From assembly GCA_947594835.1 (NCBI GenBank), contig CANQEH010000001.1, forward strand, positions 248,001 to 312,000: a stretch of DNA of 64,000 bases, in the 5' to 3' direction. Shown piece by piece: positions 51,283 through 59,507 of this stretch. The translations under genes and the position numbers were made by a program. Under the pieces are notes generated by a model, which made no database searches, was not told where the DNA came from, and saw only the letters and a list, made by a program, of their open reading frames with translations. Position 1 is the first letter of the stretch, and every line of letters begins with the position of its first letter. The DNA comes from an uncultured Acetatifactor sp. GTDB taxonomy: Bacteria > Bacillota > Clostridia > Lachnospirales > Lachnospiraceae.

Positions 51283-52269
51283 ATGGTGGGAAAAGAAGAA
51301 ATAACAGTTGTTATTCCAAACTATAACGGCATATCGTTTTTGCAGGACTGCCTGCAGTCGCTCTTTTCCCAGGGGCCTGGGACGCCAAAATTCGGGGTGC
51401 TGGTGGTTGACAATGGTTCTGAAGACGGCAGCCTGGATTTTTTGCGGGATACTTTTCCCAATGTGCAGGTAAAGGCCCTGCCGGAAAACACAGGCTTCTG
51501 CCATGCGGTCAACCTGGGAATCCAGATGGCGGAGACGCCTTATGTGATCCTGCTGAACAATGACACCAAGGTAAAGCCCGGGTTTGTGGCGGGGCTCTAT
51601 GGGGCCATCACGGGGAGGGAGAATCTCTTTTCCGTCAGCGCTAAGATGCTTATGTGGGACAGGGAAGACCTTCTGGACGATGCGGGGGATCAGTACTGTG
51701 CCCTGGGATGGGCTTACGGCAGGGGTAAGGGGAAACCCGCCGGAAGATACGCAAGCCCGGCGGAAGTCTTTTCCGCCTGCGGGGGCGCCGCCATTTACCG
51801 GAAAAGCGTGTTTGACCGGATCGGGCTCTTTGACGAGCAGCATTTTGCCTATCTGGAGGATCTGGACATTGGATGGCGGGCGCGGATCTATGGTTATCGG
51901 AACGCTTATGAGCCCTCTGCGGAGGTGGTGCATTACGGGAGCGCTTCCACGGGCTCCAGGTACAACGAGAAAAAAACGCTGCTGGCAGCGTCCAACAATG
52001 TCTATGTGGCGGGGAAAAATATGCCGTTTGTCCAGCTTCTCTGGAATTTTCCCCTCCTTTTGGCCGGATATCTGATCAAATTCCTGTTTTTCTCCGGGAA
52101 AGGGATGGGCGGGATCTACTTAAGAGGGCTTTGGCAGGGCGTAAAAAAGCTGTGTTCGCCAGGGGGGCGGGCAAGCCGCGTCCCTTTTCGGTGGAGGCAC
52201 CTGAAAAATTACTTTGCCATCCAGCTGGAACTTTATGTCAACCTGATACGGATTCTTAAGAAAAATTAA
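51283..52269 (+). CDS. GT2 glycosyltransferase (rhamnosyltransferase WbbL-like)
   Basis: A 328-residue protein. The GT2 domain opens with ITVVIPNYNGISFL, with VVDNGSEDGS, ENTGFCHAVNLGI and LLNNDTKV (metal site). CGGAAIYRKSVFDRIGLFDE and LEDLDIGWRARIYGYR are the acceptor-side motifs of WbbL-type rhamnosyltransferases. A C-terminal membrane-associated segment (FVQLLWNFPLLLAGYLIKFLF, about 245-265) anchors it. With rfbB/A/C nearby it is a good candidate for a rhamnosyltransferase. The stop codon lies in a perfect inverted repeat. Confidence 0.82.
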   Translation: MVGKEEITVVIPNYNGISFLQDCLQSLFSQGPGTPKFGVLVVDNGSEDGSLDFLRDTFPNVQVKALPENTGFCHAVNLGIQMAETPYVILLNNDTKVKPGFVAGLYGAITGRENLFSVSAKMLMWDREDLLDDAGDQYCALGWAYGRGKGKPAGRYASPAEVFSACGGAAIYRKSVFDRIGLFDEQHFAYLEDLDIGWRARIYGYRNAYEPSAEVVHYGSASTGSRYNEKKTLLAASNNVYVAGKNMPFVQLLWNFPLLLAGYLIKFLFFSGKGMGGIYLRGLWQGVKKLCSPGGRASRVPFRWRHLKNYFAIQLELYVNLIRILKKN

Positions 52270-52274
52270 GAATC
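52251..52274. other. Perfect 9-bp inverted repeat across the stop codon of the GT2 gene
   Basis: GATTCTTAA (52251-52259) and TTAAGAATC (52266-52274) enclose GAAAAA. There is no T-run behind it, so an intrinsic terminator is doubtful. It lies 30 bases upstream of a perfect TATAAT (52304-52309) and could be an operator or an RNA stability element. Confidence 0.5.
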
Positions 52275-52339
52275 AGCTTCATAATTTCATAAGTTCTTCT
52301 GCCTATAATAAAACTTGGGTATTTGGTTGGGTGGCGCAT

Positions 52340-53746
52340 ATGATTAAGGATAATCAGAAAGTTTTTAACCGGTTAATGGTAGTAATCGATGTTGCCATCA
52401 CGGCGGCGTCTTTTATTGCGGCCTATTATTTCAAATTTTATGTCTTAAACGACGGCCCCGGCATAGGCGTGCTGCCGGTGGAGGACTATTACCGGCTGCT
52501 GTTTGTCATTGTGCCCCTCTATATGCTGCTCTACTATTTTTGCAGCATATACGCGCCAAAGCGCACGGTGCGGCTGCGGTTTGAGGTTTACGGGATTGTC
52601 AAAGCCAACACCATCGGCATCATGGTCCTGATCATCGTGCTGTACCTCCTGATCCGGGAGATCAACTATTCCCGCTCCGTGATCGCCTTTTTTTACCTGT
52701 TTAACGTATGCCTTACCTCGGGTTTCCGCATCCTGCTGCGGCGGCTTCTGCGGACGATCCGCAGACAGGGATACAACCTGAAGCACATTCTGCTGGTGGG
52801 GTATTCCCGGGCGGCGGAGGAGTATATCGACAGGCTTCAGGACAATCCCCAGTGGGGCTATGTGGCCTGCGGCATTTTGGACGACCACATTCCGGCGGGT
52901 ACCCTCTATAAGGGCGTGAAGGTGCTGGGCCGCCTGGGCAATCTGGAGATCATCCTGCCCGAGAACAAGCTGGACGAGGTGGCCATCACGCTGCCGTTAA
53001 AAGATTATGAGTATCTGGAGCGCATCGTGGGTTTCTGTGAGAAATCCGGCGTGCACACAAAGTTTATTCCCGATTACAACGGGCTGATCCCCAGCAAGCC
53101 CTATACAGAGGATCTGCAGGGCCTGCCGGTGGTCAACATCCGCTATGTGCCCCTGACCAACACGGGAAACAAGCTGATCAAGCGGCTGATGGACATTGTG
53201 GGTTCCCTGGCAGGCATTGTGATCACACTGCCCATTATGGCAGTTGTGGCAATTCTGGTAAAGACCACCAGCCCCGGCCCTGTGATCTTCAAACAGGAGC
53301 GGGTGGGGCTGCACAACAAGCCCTTTTATATGTATAAGTTCCGCAGCATGGCCATGCAGTCTCCCAGGGAGGAGAAGAAAGCCTGGACCGTGCGCAACGA
53401 TCCCAGGATCACAAAGGTGGGGCGCGTGCTCCGGAGGACAAGCTTAGACGAACTGCCCCAGCTGTTCAACATCCTGAAGGGGAACATGAGCCTGGTGGGC
53501 CCCAGACCGGAGCGGCCTTTGTTTGTGGAGAAGTTCAAGGAGGAGATCCCGCGGTATATGGTAAAGCACCAGGTTCGTCCGGGGCTTACCGGCTGGGCCC
53601 AGGTGAACGGCCTGCGGGGGAACACTTCCATCCGCAAACGCATTGAATATGATATCTACTATATTGAGAACTGGACCCTGTTTTTTGATATCAAGATCAT
53701 TTTTATGACATTTTTCACAGGGTTTGTCAATAAAAACGCTTACTAA
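52340..53746 (+). CDS. Polyprenyl-phosphate sugar-phosphate transferase (WbaP/CpsE-like initiating enzyme)
   Basis: A protein of about 468 residues: four to five membrane spans (about 15-140), a Rossmann-like central part (about 140-270, HILLVGYSRAAEEYI) and a further span. The catalytic bacterial sugar-transferase domain (about 280-468) has FKQERVGLHNKPFYMYKFRSM, DELPQLFNILKGNMSLVGPRPE and RPGLTGWAQVNG. Such enzymes move a sugar phosphate to undecaprenyl phosphate and start glycan synthesis. A perfect TATAAT lies 31 bases upstream, so this gene probably opens a new transcript together with the LCP gene. The ATG at 52340 is chosen over a GTG at 52331. Confidence 0.9.
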   Translation: MIKDNQKVFNRLMVVIDVAITAASFIAAYYFKFYVLNDGPGIGVLPVEDYYRLLFVIVPLYMLLYYFCSIYAPKRTVRLRFEVYGIVKANTIGIMVLIIVLYLLIREINYSRSVIAFFYLFNVCLTSGFRILLRRLLRTIRRQGYNLKHILLVGYSRAAEEYIDRLQDNPQWGYVACGILDDHIPAGTLYKGVKVLGRLGNLEIILPENKLDEVAITLPLKDYEYLERIVGFCEKSGVHTKFIPDYNGLIPSKPYTEDLQGLPVVNIRYVPLTNTGNKLIKRLMDIVGSLAGIVITLPIMAVVAILVKTTSPGPVIFKQERVGLHNKPFYMYKFRSMAMQSPREEKKAWTVRNDPRITKVGRVLRRTSLDELPQLFNILKGNMSLVGPRPERPLFVEKFKEEIPRYMVKHQVRPGLTGWAQVNGLRGNTSIRKRIEYDIYYIENWTLFFDIKIIFMTFFTGFVNKNAY

Positions 53747-53761
53747 AAAGGAGAAAGTACA

Positions 53762-54949
53762 ATGGCGACAAAACAGAGACCTAGAAATGCAGCGGAGGCA
53801 AAAAGGCGCAAATCCAGGGCGCGGACAAAGATGGTGATCTTCGGCGTGGAAATTGCGCTCATTCTGGTCATGGTGGTGGGGCTGTGGGCCCTGCTGGGTT
53901 CCGGCGGTTCCGACAGCGGCGACGTGGATGGGGAAGGACAATCGCTTTTTGCCAAGGTCGGCGGCTGGTTCCAGAACATCGGCGCACCCGTGAGGGCGGA
54001 GCCTAAAATCACGATTCTGGACGAGGATAAACTGTCCATCACCCAGCAGGTGCAGGAGGCGACGGAGGAAGGCGGCGCCATGCACGGCTATCGCAACATC
54101 GCCCTGTTTGGCGTGGACGCCACCACGGAAAACCAGCTGTTTAAGGGCAGCAGAAGCGACAGTATCATGATCGCCAGCATCAATCTGGAGACCGGCGACA
54201 TTAAGCTGGTGAGCGTATACCGCGACACCTACCTGAATATCGGCACCGACGAATACTCCAAGGCCAATGCGGCGTACTCTTACGGCGGCGCAGAGCAGGC
54301 CATCAAGATGCTGAACATGAATCTGGACATGGACATCACGGACTTCGTGACGGTGGGTTACGGCGGCTTAAGCGAGGTCATTGACGGCCTGGGCGGCGTC
54401 TATATCGATGTGGACAGCGAGGAGATCAAGCATATCAACAATTACCAGAGCGGCATTGCAGATGTGTTAAAGACCGATTACAAGCCGGTGACCCAGACCG
54501 GGTATCAGCTGTTAAACGGCATACAGGCCACCGCGTACTGCCGGATCCGCTACACCAGGGGCGACGACTTTATGCGTGCCTCCAGACAGCGGGAGGTCAT
54601 CAAGGCCATTGAGGAACAGGCAAAGAAAGCGGATCTCGCAACCCTGACCAAGGTGTATGAGGCAGCAATCGACGATATTTACACCAGCCTGGATTCCAAG
54701 GATGTGCTGGCGCTTCTGGGAGACATCGCCAACTACCGGATTTCGGATGAAAACGGCTTCCCCCAGGAGGATATGCGGGCGACGCCCACCATGGGCGCCG
54801 TTGGAAGCGTGGTAGCGCCTCTGGATCTGGAGTCCAATGTGGTGTGGCTGCACGAGTACCTGTTTGAGGACGAAGGCTATCAGGTCAGCGATACCGTCAG
54901 CGAGATCAATGCCCAGGTCCGCACCAATGTGTCCAAGTATTTAAAATAG
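53762..54949 (+). CDS. LytR-CpsA-Psr (LCP) family glycan-peptidoglycan ligase
   Basis: A 395-residue protein: a basic cytoplasmic start, one membrane span (about 22-42), then an outer LCP domain (about 100-320). Seen are IALFGVDATTENQLFKGSRSDSIMIASIN with the conserved aspartate and arginine/aspartate set, VSVYRDTYLNIG with the catalytic arginine, KANAAYSYGGAEQAIK, GLGGVYIDV and CRIRYTRGDDFMRASRQREV. LCP proteins transfer lipid-linked polymers to peptidoglycan. It follows the initiating transferase by 15 bases, so the polymer made here is likely fixed to the cell wall. Confidence 0.92.
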   Translation: MATKQRPRNAAEAKRRKSRARTKMVIFGVEIALILVMVVGLWALLGSGGSDSGDVDGEGQSLFAKVGGWFQNIGAPVRAEPKITILDEDKLSITQQVQEATEEGGAMHGYRNIALFGVDATTENQLFKGSRSDSIMIASINLETGDIKLVSVYRDTYLNIGTDEYSKANAAYSYGGAEQAIKMLNMNLDMDITDFVTVGYGGLSEVIDGLGGVYIDVDSEEIKHINNYQSGIADVLKTDYKPVTQTGYQLLNGIQATAYCRIRYTRGDDFMRASRQREVIKAIEEQAKKADLATLTKVYEAAIDDIYTSLDSKDVLALLGDIANYRISDENGFPQEDMRATPTMGAVGSVVAPLDLESNVVWLHEYLFEDEGYQVSDTVSEINAQVRTNVSKYLK

Positions 54950-54981
54950 CCGAAGCATAAATTCCATACCAACCGGAAAAG

Positions 54982-55009
54982 AGGGAGAGCTCTTTTGGCT
55001 CTCCCTTTC
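54982..55009 (+). terminator. Terminator-like hairpin after the LCP gene
   Basis: AGGGAGAGC (54982-54990) pairs perfectly with GCTCTCCCT (54998-55006) around TCTTTTG and runs into TTC. It takes the place of the A/T-rich first hairpin in the 102-bp leader copies, so it may be both a terminator and the first stem of the third leader copy. Confidence 0.55.
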
Positions 55010-55086
55010 AATCGCGGGATCTGTGTCTGGACGCTGCCTGGCAGAGGCGCGTCGTGCACAGGGAGGGCGCGGAAACGGAGAAAAAG
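55007..55086 (+). repeat. Diverged third copy of the structured leader
   Basis: From TTCAATCGCGGGAT through CTGTGTCTGG, ACGCTGCCTGG and GCGCGGAAACGGAG to the start codon, this stretch aligns with 734-815 with roughly 70 percent identity by eye and the same length to within a base or two. The first hairpin differs completely in sequence but is kept as a hairpin (54982-55006). The second stem is less perfect. It stands before a GT2 gene rather than an aminotransferase. Confidence 0.65.
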
Positions 55087-56019
55087 ATGACGGTAGATGT
55101 GATCATCCCGGTGTACCGGCCGGGGGAAGCCTTTTTGACCCTGCTGGACAGGCTGATGCGGCAGACCCTGCCGCCGCGGAAGATCATCCTGATGAAGACG
55201 GAGGACAACGCGGGGGAGACTGGGGCGGAAGGGTTCTGGACAGGGGAAAAATGGCGGGAAAAATATCCCAATGTAATTGTGGAGCGCCTTCCCAAGGAAG
55301 CGTTTGACCACGGCGGCACCCGGCACAGGGGGGTGCTCTGTTCCGACGCGCCGGTGTTTGTGACCATGACCCAGGACGCTATGCCGGCGGATCCCTATCT
55401 GCTGGAGCGTCTCACCCAGGCTTTGACGGATAAGGTGGCCGTGTCCTACGCCAGGCAGCTTCCGGGAAAGGACAGCGACGTGGCGGAGCGGATCTCCAGG
55501 GAGTTCAATTATCCCGCCGTCTCCTGTGTCAAGACAAAGGAGGACCTGGGGCGGCTGGGCATCAAGACTTTTTTCTGCTCCAACGTGTGCGCTGCCTACA
55601 GACGGGACGTCTACGACGCATTGGGCGGTTTCTGCCGGCATACTATATTTAACGAAGATATGATTTATGCGGCGGCGGCGGTGAAGGCGGGATACGGTAT
55701 CGCTTACCAGGCCAGGGCCCGGGTGATACACGCCCATCGGTATTCCAACTGGCAGCAGCTTAAGCGGAATTTTGACCTGGGCGTCTCCCAGGCGGATCAT
55801 CCCGAGGTGTTTGCCGGGATCGTGTCCGAGTCGGAGGGCCTTCAGCTGATGCGCCAGGCATGGAAGTATCTGAGGAAAAGAAAGAAGCTTTACTGCTTCC
55901 CGGGATTTTTTCTCCAGGGATGCTTTAAATATGCGGGCTATCTGTTGGGGAAGCGGTACCGGCTGCTCCCGAGAAAATGGATCCTGGCGTTAACCACAAA
56001 CCGGGAATACTGGAATTAG
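55087..56019 (+). CDS. GT2 glycosyltransferase (rhamnosyltransferase-like)
   Basis: A 310-residue protein. The ATG at 55087 follows CGGAG and begins VDVIIPVYRPGEAFL. EAFDHGGTRHRG is the characteristic block of a rhamnosyltransferase-type GT2 group, followed by FVTMTQDAMPAD (metal site), FFCSNVCAAYRRDVYDALGGF and NEDMIYAAAAVKAGY. The C-terminal part is basic and hydrophobic, fitting membrane association. It comes directly behind the third structured leader and 20 bases before glmS. Confidence 0.83.
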   Translation: MTVDVIIPVYRPGEAFLTLLDRLMRQTLPPRKIILMKTEDNAGETGAEGFWTGEKWREKYPNVIVERLPKEAFDHGGTRHRGVLCSDAPVFVTMTQDAMPADPYLLERLTQALTDKVAVSYARQLPGKDSDVAERISREFNYPAVSCVKTKEDLGRLGIKTFFCSNVCAAYRRDVYDALGGFCRHTIFNEDMIYAAAAVKAGYGIAYQARARVIHAHRYSNWQQLKRNFDLGVSQADHPEVFAGIVSESEGLQLMRQAWKYLRKRKKLYCFPGFFLQGCFKYAGYLLGKRYRLLPRKWILALTTNREYWN

Positions 56020-56039
56020 GGCAGGAGGACAAAAAGCGT

Positions 56040-57866
56040 ATGTGCGGTATTGTAGGATATATCGGAAAGGAACAGGCGGCGCCGATCATCCTGGACGGCC
56101 TGGCAAAGCTGGAATACAGAGGCTATGACTCGGCGGGAATGGCCGTCTATGACGGGAAGGCCATCCACACCCAGAAGGCCATCGGGCGGCTGAAGGTGCT
56201 GGAAAATCTGACCAGGGGCGGGGAGACCATGCCCGGGACGGCGGGGATCGGGCACACCCGCTGGGCGACCCATGGCGCCCCCAGCGACAAAAACGCCCAT
56301 CCCCACAGCAACAACGCGGGAACCATCGCGGTGGTGCACAACGGCATCATCGAAAATTACATCCCCTTAAAGAAGAAAATGACGGACAAAGGGTATACCT
56401 TCCAATCGGAGACGGATACGGAAGTGCTGGCGCATCTGCTGGACTATTACTACAAGGGGAACCCTGTGGAGGCCATTGCCAAGGTGCTGCACCGGGTGGA
56501 GGGTTCCTACGCCCTGGGGATCCTGTTTTCGGATCACCCGGATGAAATTTATGCGGCCAGGAAGGACAGCCCGCTGATCGTGGGCCAGAACGAGTCCGGC
56601 TGCTTTATCGCCTCGGACGTCCCGGCGATTTTAAAGTACACCCGCACCGTATACTACATGGACAACCAGGAGATCGCGGCCCTGCGGCAGGACGGCCTGC
56701 AGTTTTTTTCGGTGGACGAGGAGAAACTGGAAAAGACGCCCGTCACCATCGACTGGGACGCCAATGCGGCGGAAAAGGCGGGTTACGAGCATTTTATGCT
56801 GAAAGAGATGTACGAACAGCCCAAGACCGTTGCCGATACCATCTCGCCCAGAATCCGGAACAACGACATCGTCATCGATGAGCTGAAGATGAGCGAGGAA
56901 CAGATGAAGGCCATCCGCAAGATACATATCGTTGCCTGCGGCTCTGCCTATCACGCCGGAGTCACCGGGAAATATGTGCTGGAGCGCCTGGCCCGGATCC
57001 CGGTGGAGGTGGATGTGGCCAGCGAGTTCCGCTACCGGGATCCCATCCTGGAGGAGGGGAGCATGGTCATTGTCATCAGCCAGTCCGGCGAGACGGCGGA
57101 CACCCTGGCAGCGCTGCGGGAATCCAAGGCGAGAGGGTTCCAGGTGCTGGGCATTGTGAACGTAGTGGGAAGCTCCATCGCCCGGGAGGCAGACGCCTGC
57201 CTGTATACCTGGGCGGGCCCGGAGATCGCAGTGGCCACCACAAAAGCTTACAGCGCCCAGCTTGCAGCGCTTTACCTTCTGGCCATGAAGCTGGCCAGGG
57301 TGCGGGGCGTCCTTTCGGCGGAAGCGTTCCAGGAGCTTTTGGGGGATCTGCGCTGTCTGCCCGACCAGATTGAACTGCTGCTGGGGCAGAAGCAGAAGAT
57401 ACAGCACTTTGCAAACCGTTATCTGGGGGCCAGGGACATATTCTTTATCGGGAGAGGGATCGATTACGCCATCTCCCTGGAGGGCTCCTTAAAATTAAAG
57501 GAAGTCTCCTACATCCACTCCGAGGCTTATGCCGCCGGGGAGTTAAAGCACGGCACCATCTCCCTGATCGAGGAGGGCACGCTGGTGGTGGCTCTGTCCA
57601 CCCAGCCTGAGCTGTACCAGAAAACCATCAGCAATATCGTGGAGGTAAAAGCCCGGGGGGCTTTTGTCATGGCGGTGGCCAACGAGGAAAATAAGGCGGT
57701 GGAGAAGGCCTGCGACTATACGGTTTACATTCCCCAGACCAACCCTTGTTTTGCCAATTCCCTGGCGATTATCCCGCTGCAGCTGTTTGCCTACTATGTG
57801 GCGGTGGGCAGGGGCTGCGATGTGGATAAGCCCAGAAATCTGGCGAAGTCGGTGACCGTGGAGTGA
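56040..57866 (+). CDS. glmS: Glutamine-fructose-6-phosphate aminotransferase (GlmS)
   Basis: A 608-residue protein, the usual length. The ATG at 56040 is fixed by the glutaminase start MCGIVGYIG, whose Cys2 is the nucleophile, and by GGAGG at 56024-56028. The glutaminase domain covers about 1-240 (RGYDSAGMA, GHTRWATHG, HPHSNNAG). Two SIS isomerase domains follow (SGETADTL, KAYSAQLAALYLLA), with the C-terminal DKPRNLAKSVTVE. It makes glucosamine 6-phosphate for UDP-GlcNAc, the precursor of peptidoglycan and of pseudaminic acid. I see no glmS ribozyme upstream: the preceding gene ends 20 bases before it. Confidence 0.95.
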   Translation: MCGIVGYIGKEQAAPIILDGLAKLEYRGYDSAGMAVYDGKAIHTQKAIGRLKVLENLTRGGETMPGTAGIGHTRWATHGAPSDKNAHPHSNNAGTIAVVHNGIIENYIPLKKKMTDKGYTFQSETDTEVLAHLLDYYYKGNPVEAIAKVLHRVEGSYALGILFSDHPDEIYAARKDSPLIVGQNESGCFIASDVPAILKYTRTVYYMDNQEIAALRQDGLQFFSVDEEKLEKTPVTIDWDANAAEKAGYEHFMLKEMYEQPKTVADTISPRIRNNDIVIDELKMSEEQMKAIRKIHIVACGSAYHAGVTGKYVLERLARIPVEVDVASEFRYRDPILEEGSMVIVISQSGETADTLAALRESKARGFQVLGIVNVVGSSIAREADACLYTWAGPEIAVATTKAYSAQLAALYLLAMKLARVRGVLSAEAFQELLGDLRCLPDQIELLLGQKQKIQHFANRYLGARDIFFIGRGIDYAISLEGSLKLKEVSYIHSEAYAAGELKHGTISLIEEGTLVVALSTQPELYQKTISNIVEVKARGAFVMAVANEENKAVEKACDYTVYIPQTNPCFANSLAIIPLQLFAYYVAVGRGCDVDKPRNLAKSVTVE

Positions 57867-57875
57867 TTTTTGGAT

Positions 57876-57929
57876 TTCACAATCACTTCATAAACAAAAC
57901 ACAATTCTGACACAATTGATTAGTATACT
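57876..57929 (+). promoter_or_regulatory. Promoter region of htrA-like gene with four hexamers spaced 11 bp
   Basis: TTCACA (57876), TTCATA (57887), AACACA (57898) and GACACA (57909) start exactly 11 bases apart, followed by a -10-like TATACT (57924-57929). Direct repeats at 11-bp spacing are the usual target of OmpR/PhoB-type response regulators. No good -35 is seen, which fits activator dependence. Confidence 0.45.
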
Positions 57930-57985
57930 CAAGTACATAGCAAAGGGAAAACAGTTTTTCATTTTGACGGAAAAGAGGGATGGCT

Positions 57986-59305
57986 ATGTACGAGAATGGA
58001 AACGAAACCTATACTGCTTATCAGGAGGCGCCTGTCTACACGGGAGCATCGGAAAACGGGGGCAAAGGGAAAAAACAAAAAGAGCCAAGGCAGAAGGGAC
58101 GTGCCTGGCGCAAGGTTCTGCTCAGCGTGTGCATGGGGCTGTGCTTCGGCGTATTTGCAGGCTTTGGGTTCTATGCAGTGCAGTTTGGCACCGGGCGGCT
58201 GACCGGCCAGGAGGAACGCGGCAGGGAAGACGAAGAGGAAGTGGACGAGGACGAGACGCTCTCCGCTGAGTTGGAGGACGGGCAGCAGAAGGGCCTGACC
58301 AACATCAGCCATGTGACCTATGTCCAGGGGGATATCCCGGATGTGGTGGACAAGGTGATGCCCGCCATGGTGTCCATCGTCAATTATATGGAGACCACCA
58401 ATTACTGGGGCATGACTACCACAGAACCCGCCGGAGGTTCCGGCATCATTGTCTCGGAAAATGAGGAAGAACTGCTGATCGCCACCAACAACCATGTGGT
58501 GGAAGACTCCCAGACGCTGACGGTCACCTTTGTGGACGGCACGGAGGCGGAAGCCAGCATCAAGGGGCTGGACGCAGGGATGGATCTTGCGGTTATCTCC
58601 GTGCCCTTCTCCGAACTGACGGAGGAGACGAAGAATGCCATCGCCGTGGCGACGCTGGGGGACAGCGACAGCCTGCGGCTGGGCGAGCCCGTCATCGCCA
58701 TCGGCAATGCCATGGGCTACGGCCAGTCCGTAACGGACGGCATCATCAGCGCTGTGGACAGGGAGATGACTCTTTCCGACGGTTCCACGGGGATGTTCCT
58801 GCAGACCAATGCGGATATCAACCCCGGCAACTCTGGCGGCGCACTGCTCAACCTAAACGGGGAAGTCATCGGGATCAATTCCAATAAGATTGCCGACTAC
58901 AAGGTGGAAGGCATGGGATATGCCATCCCCATCAACGCGGCAAACCCGATTCTGGAGGAACTGATGACCCACCAGATGCGAAACGGCAAGGTGGACAAAG
59001 AGGAGCAGGGCTATATGGGCATTACCCTGCAGAACATCACGGAACAGATTTCTGAGATGTACGGGATGCCCAGGGGTGCGTTTGTGTACTCCGTAGAGCC
59101 GGATCTGGCCGCCGACAAGGCCGGGCTTATGAAAGGCGACATCATCGTAGGCTTTGACGGAAGAAGGGTGAGCTCCTCCGATTCGCTGCTTGACATCATG
59201 GAGTACTACAAAGCGGGAGATACCGTGACAGTCTCCGTAAAGCGGGTGGTGCACGGCGAATATGAGTCCTACGATCTGGAGATCACACTGGGGGAGAGAC
59301 CTTGA
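57986..59305 (+). CDS. HtrA/DegP-family membrane-anchored serine protease
   Basis: A 439-residue protein: a cytoplasmic start, a membrane span (about 43-66), an acidic linker (75-100), a trypsin-like domain (about 115-335) and one PDZ domain (about 345-435). The catalytic triad is His170 (NNHVVED), Asp200 (GMDLAVI) and Ser283 (NPGNSGGA). These proteases degrade damaged proteins outside the membrane. The ATG at 57986 has GAGGG six bases upstream; the ATG at 57980 is too close. Regulation by a response regulator is suggested by the 11-bp repeats upstream. Confidence 0.92.
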   Translation: MYENGNETYTAYQEAPVYTGASENGGKGKKQKEPRQKGRAWRKVLLSVCMGLCFGVFAGFGFYAVQFGTGRLTGQEERGREDEEEVDEDETLSAELEDGQQKGLTNISHVTYVQGDIPDVVDKVMPAMVSIVNYMETTNYWGMTTTEPAGGSGIIVSENEEELLIATNNHVVEDSQTLTVTFVDGTEAEASIKGLDAGMDLAVISVPFSELTEETKNAIAVATLGDSDSLRLGEPVIAIGNAMGYGQSVTDGIISAVDREMTLSDGSTGMFLQTNADINPGNSGGALLNLNGEVIGINSNKIADYKVEGMGYAIPINAANPILEELMTHQMRNGKVDKEEQGYMGITLQNITEQISEMYGMPRGAFVYSVEPDLAADKAGLMKGDIIVGFDGRRVSSSDSLLDIMEYYKAGDTVTVSVKRVVHGEYESYDLEITLGERP

Positions 59306-59338
59306 GAAAGGGCATCTGCAGCATGAGATGAGAGAAGA

Positions 59339-59381
59339 AGCGGGAAGCTGAACGCTGAAAAGGGCGGGCTTCCCGCTCTTT
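59339..59381 (+). terminator. Putative terminator after htrA-like gene
   Basis: AGCGGGAAGC (59339-59348) pairs perfectly with GCTTCCCGCT (59368-59377), with a 19-base loop and a weak T-run (CTTTG) after it. It separates the protease gene from the promoter at 59415. Confidence 0.6.
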
Positions 59382-59414
59382 GTGTGAAATCTCTGCAGGG
59401 AGGCAAAGCCGGGC

Positions 59415-59443
59415 TTGCGCAGAAGGCACATTTCCGATATACT
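59415..59443 (+). promoter_or_regulatory. Promoter of the 59.5-kb membrane protein gene
   Basis: TTGCGC (59415-59420) and TATACT (59438-59443) are 17 bases apart. The transcript would start a few bases after the -10 and carry the hairpin ribosome-site element at 59475-59507 in its leader, which supports an RNA-level role for that element. Confidence 0.62.
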
Positions 59444-59474
59444 CATAGTGAAGTGGTATGCCGAAGGCGGGAAA

Positions 59475-59507
59475 GCCGTCGTTTGCGGCAGAATGAGAGG
59501 AAAGATG
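59475..59507 (+). promoter_or_regulatory. Hairpin-plus-ATGAGAGG ribosome-site element, copy 4
   Basis: GCCGT (59475-59479) pairs with GCGGC (59485-59489, one G-T pair) around CGTTT. Three bases later comes ATGAGAGGAAAGATG, ending in the start codon (59505-59507). Confidence 0.7.

Noticed and set aside
56020-56039. glmS ribozyme upstream of glmS
   Set aside because: Only 20 bases separate the upstream stop codon from glmS, too short for the ribozyme, and the preceding DNA is coding.
4340-59507. N-terminal MRGK/MRGS peptides on four proteins (4340, 21015, 22644, 59493)
   Set aside because: The first ATG of ATGAGAGGAAANATG lies at the hairpin foot without its own ribosome site, and GAGAGG is itself the ribosome site for the second ATG. 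The second ATG is used as start.
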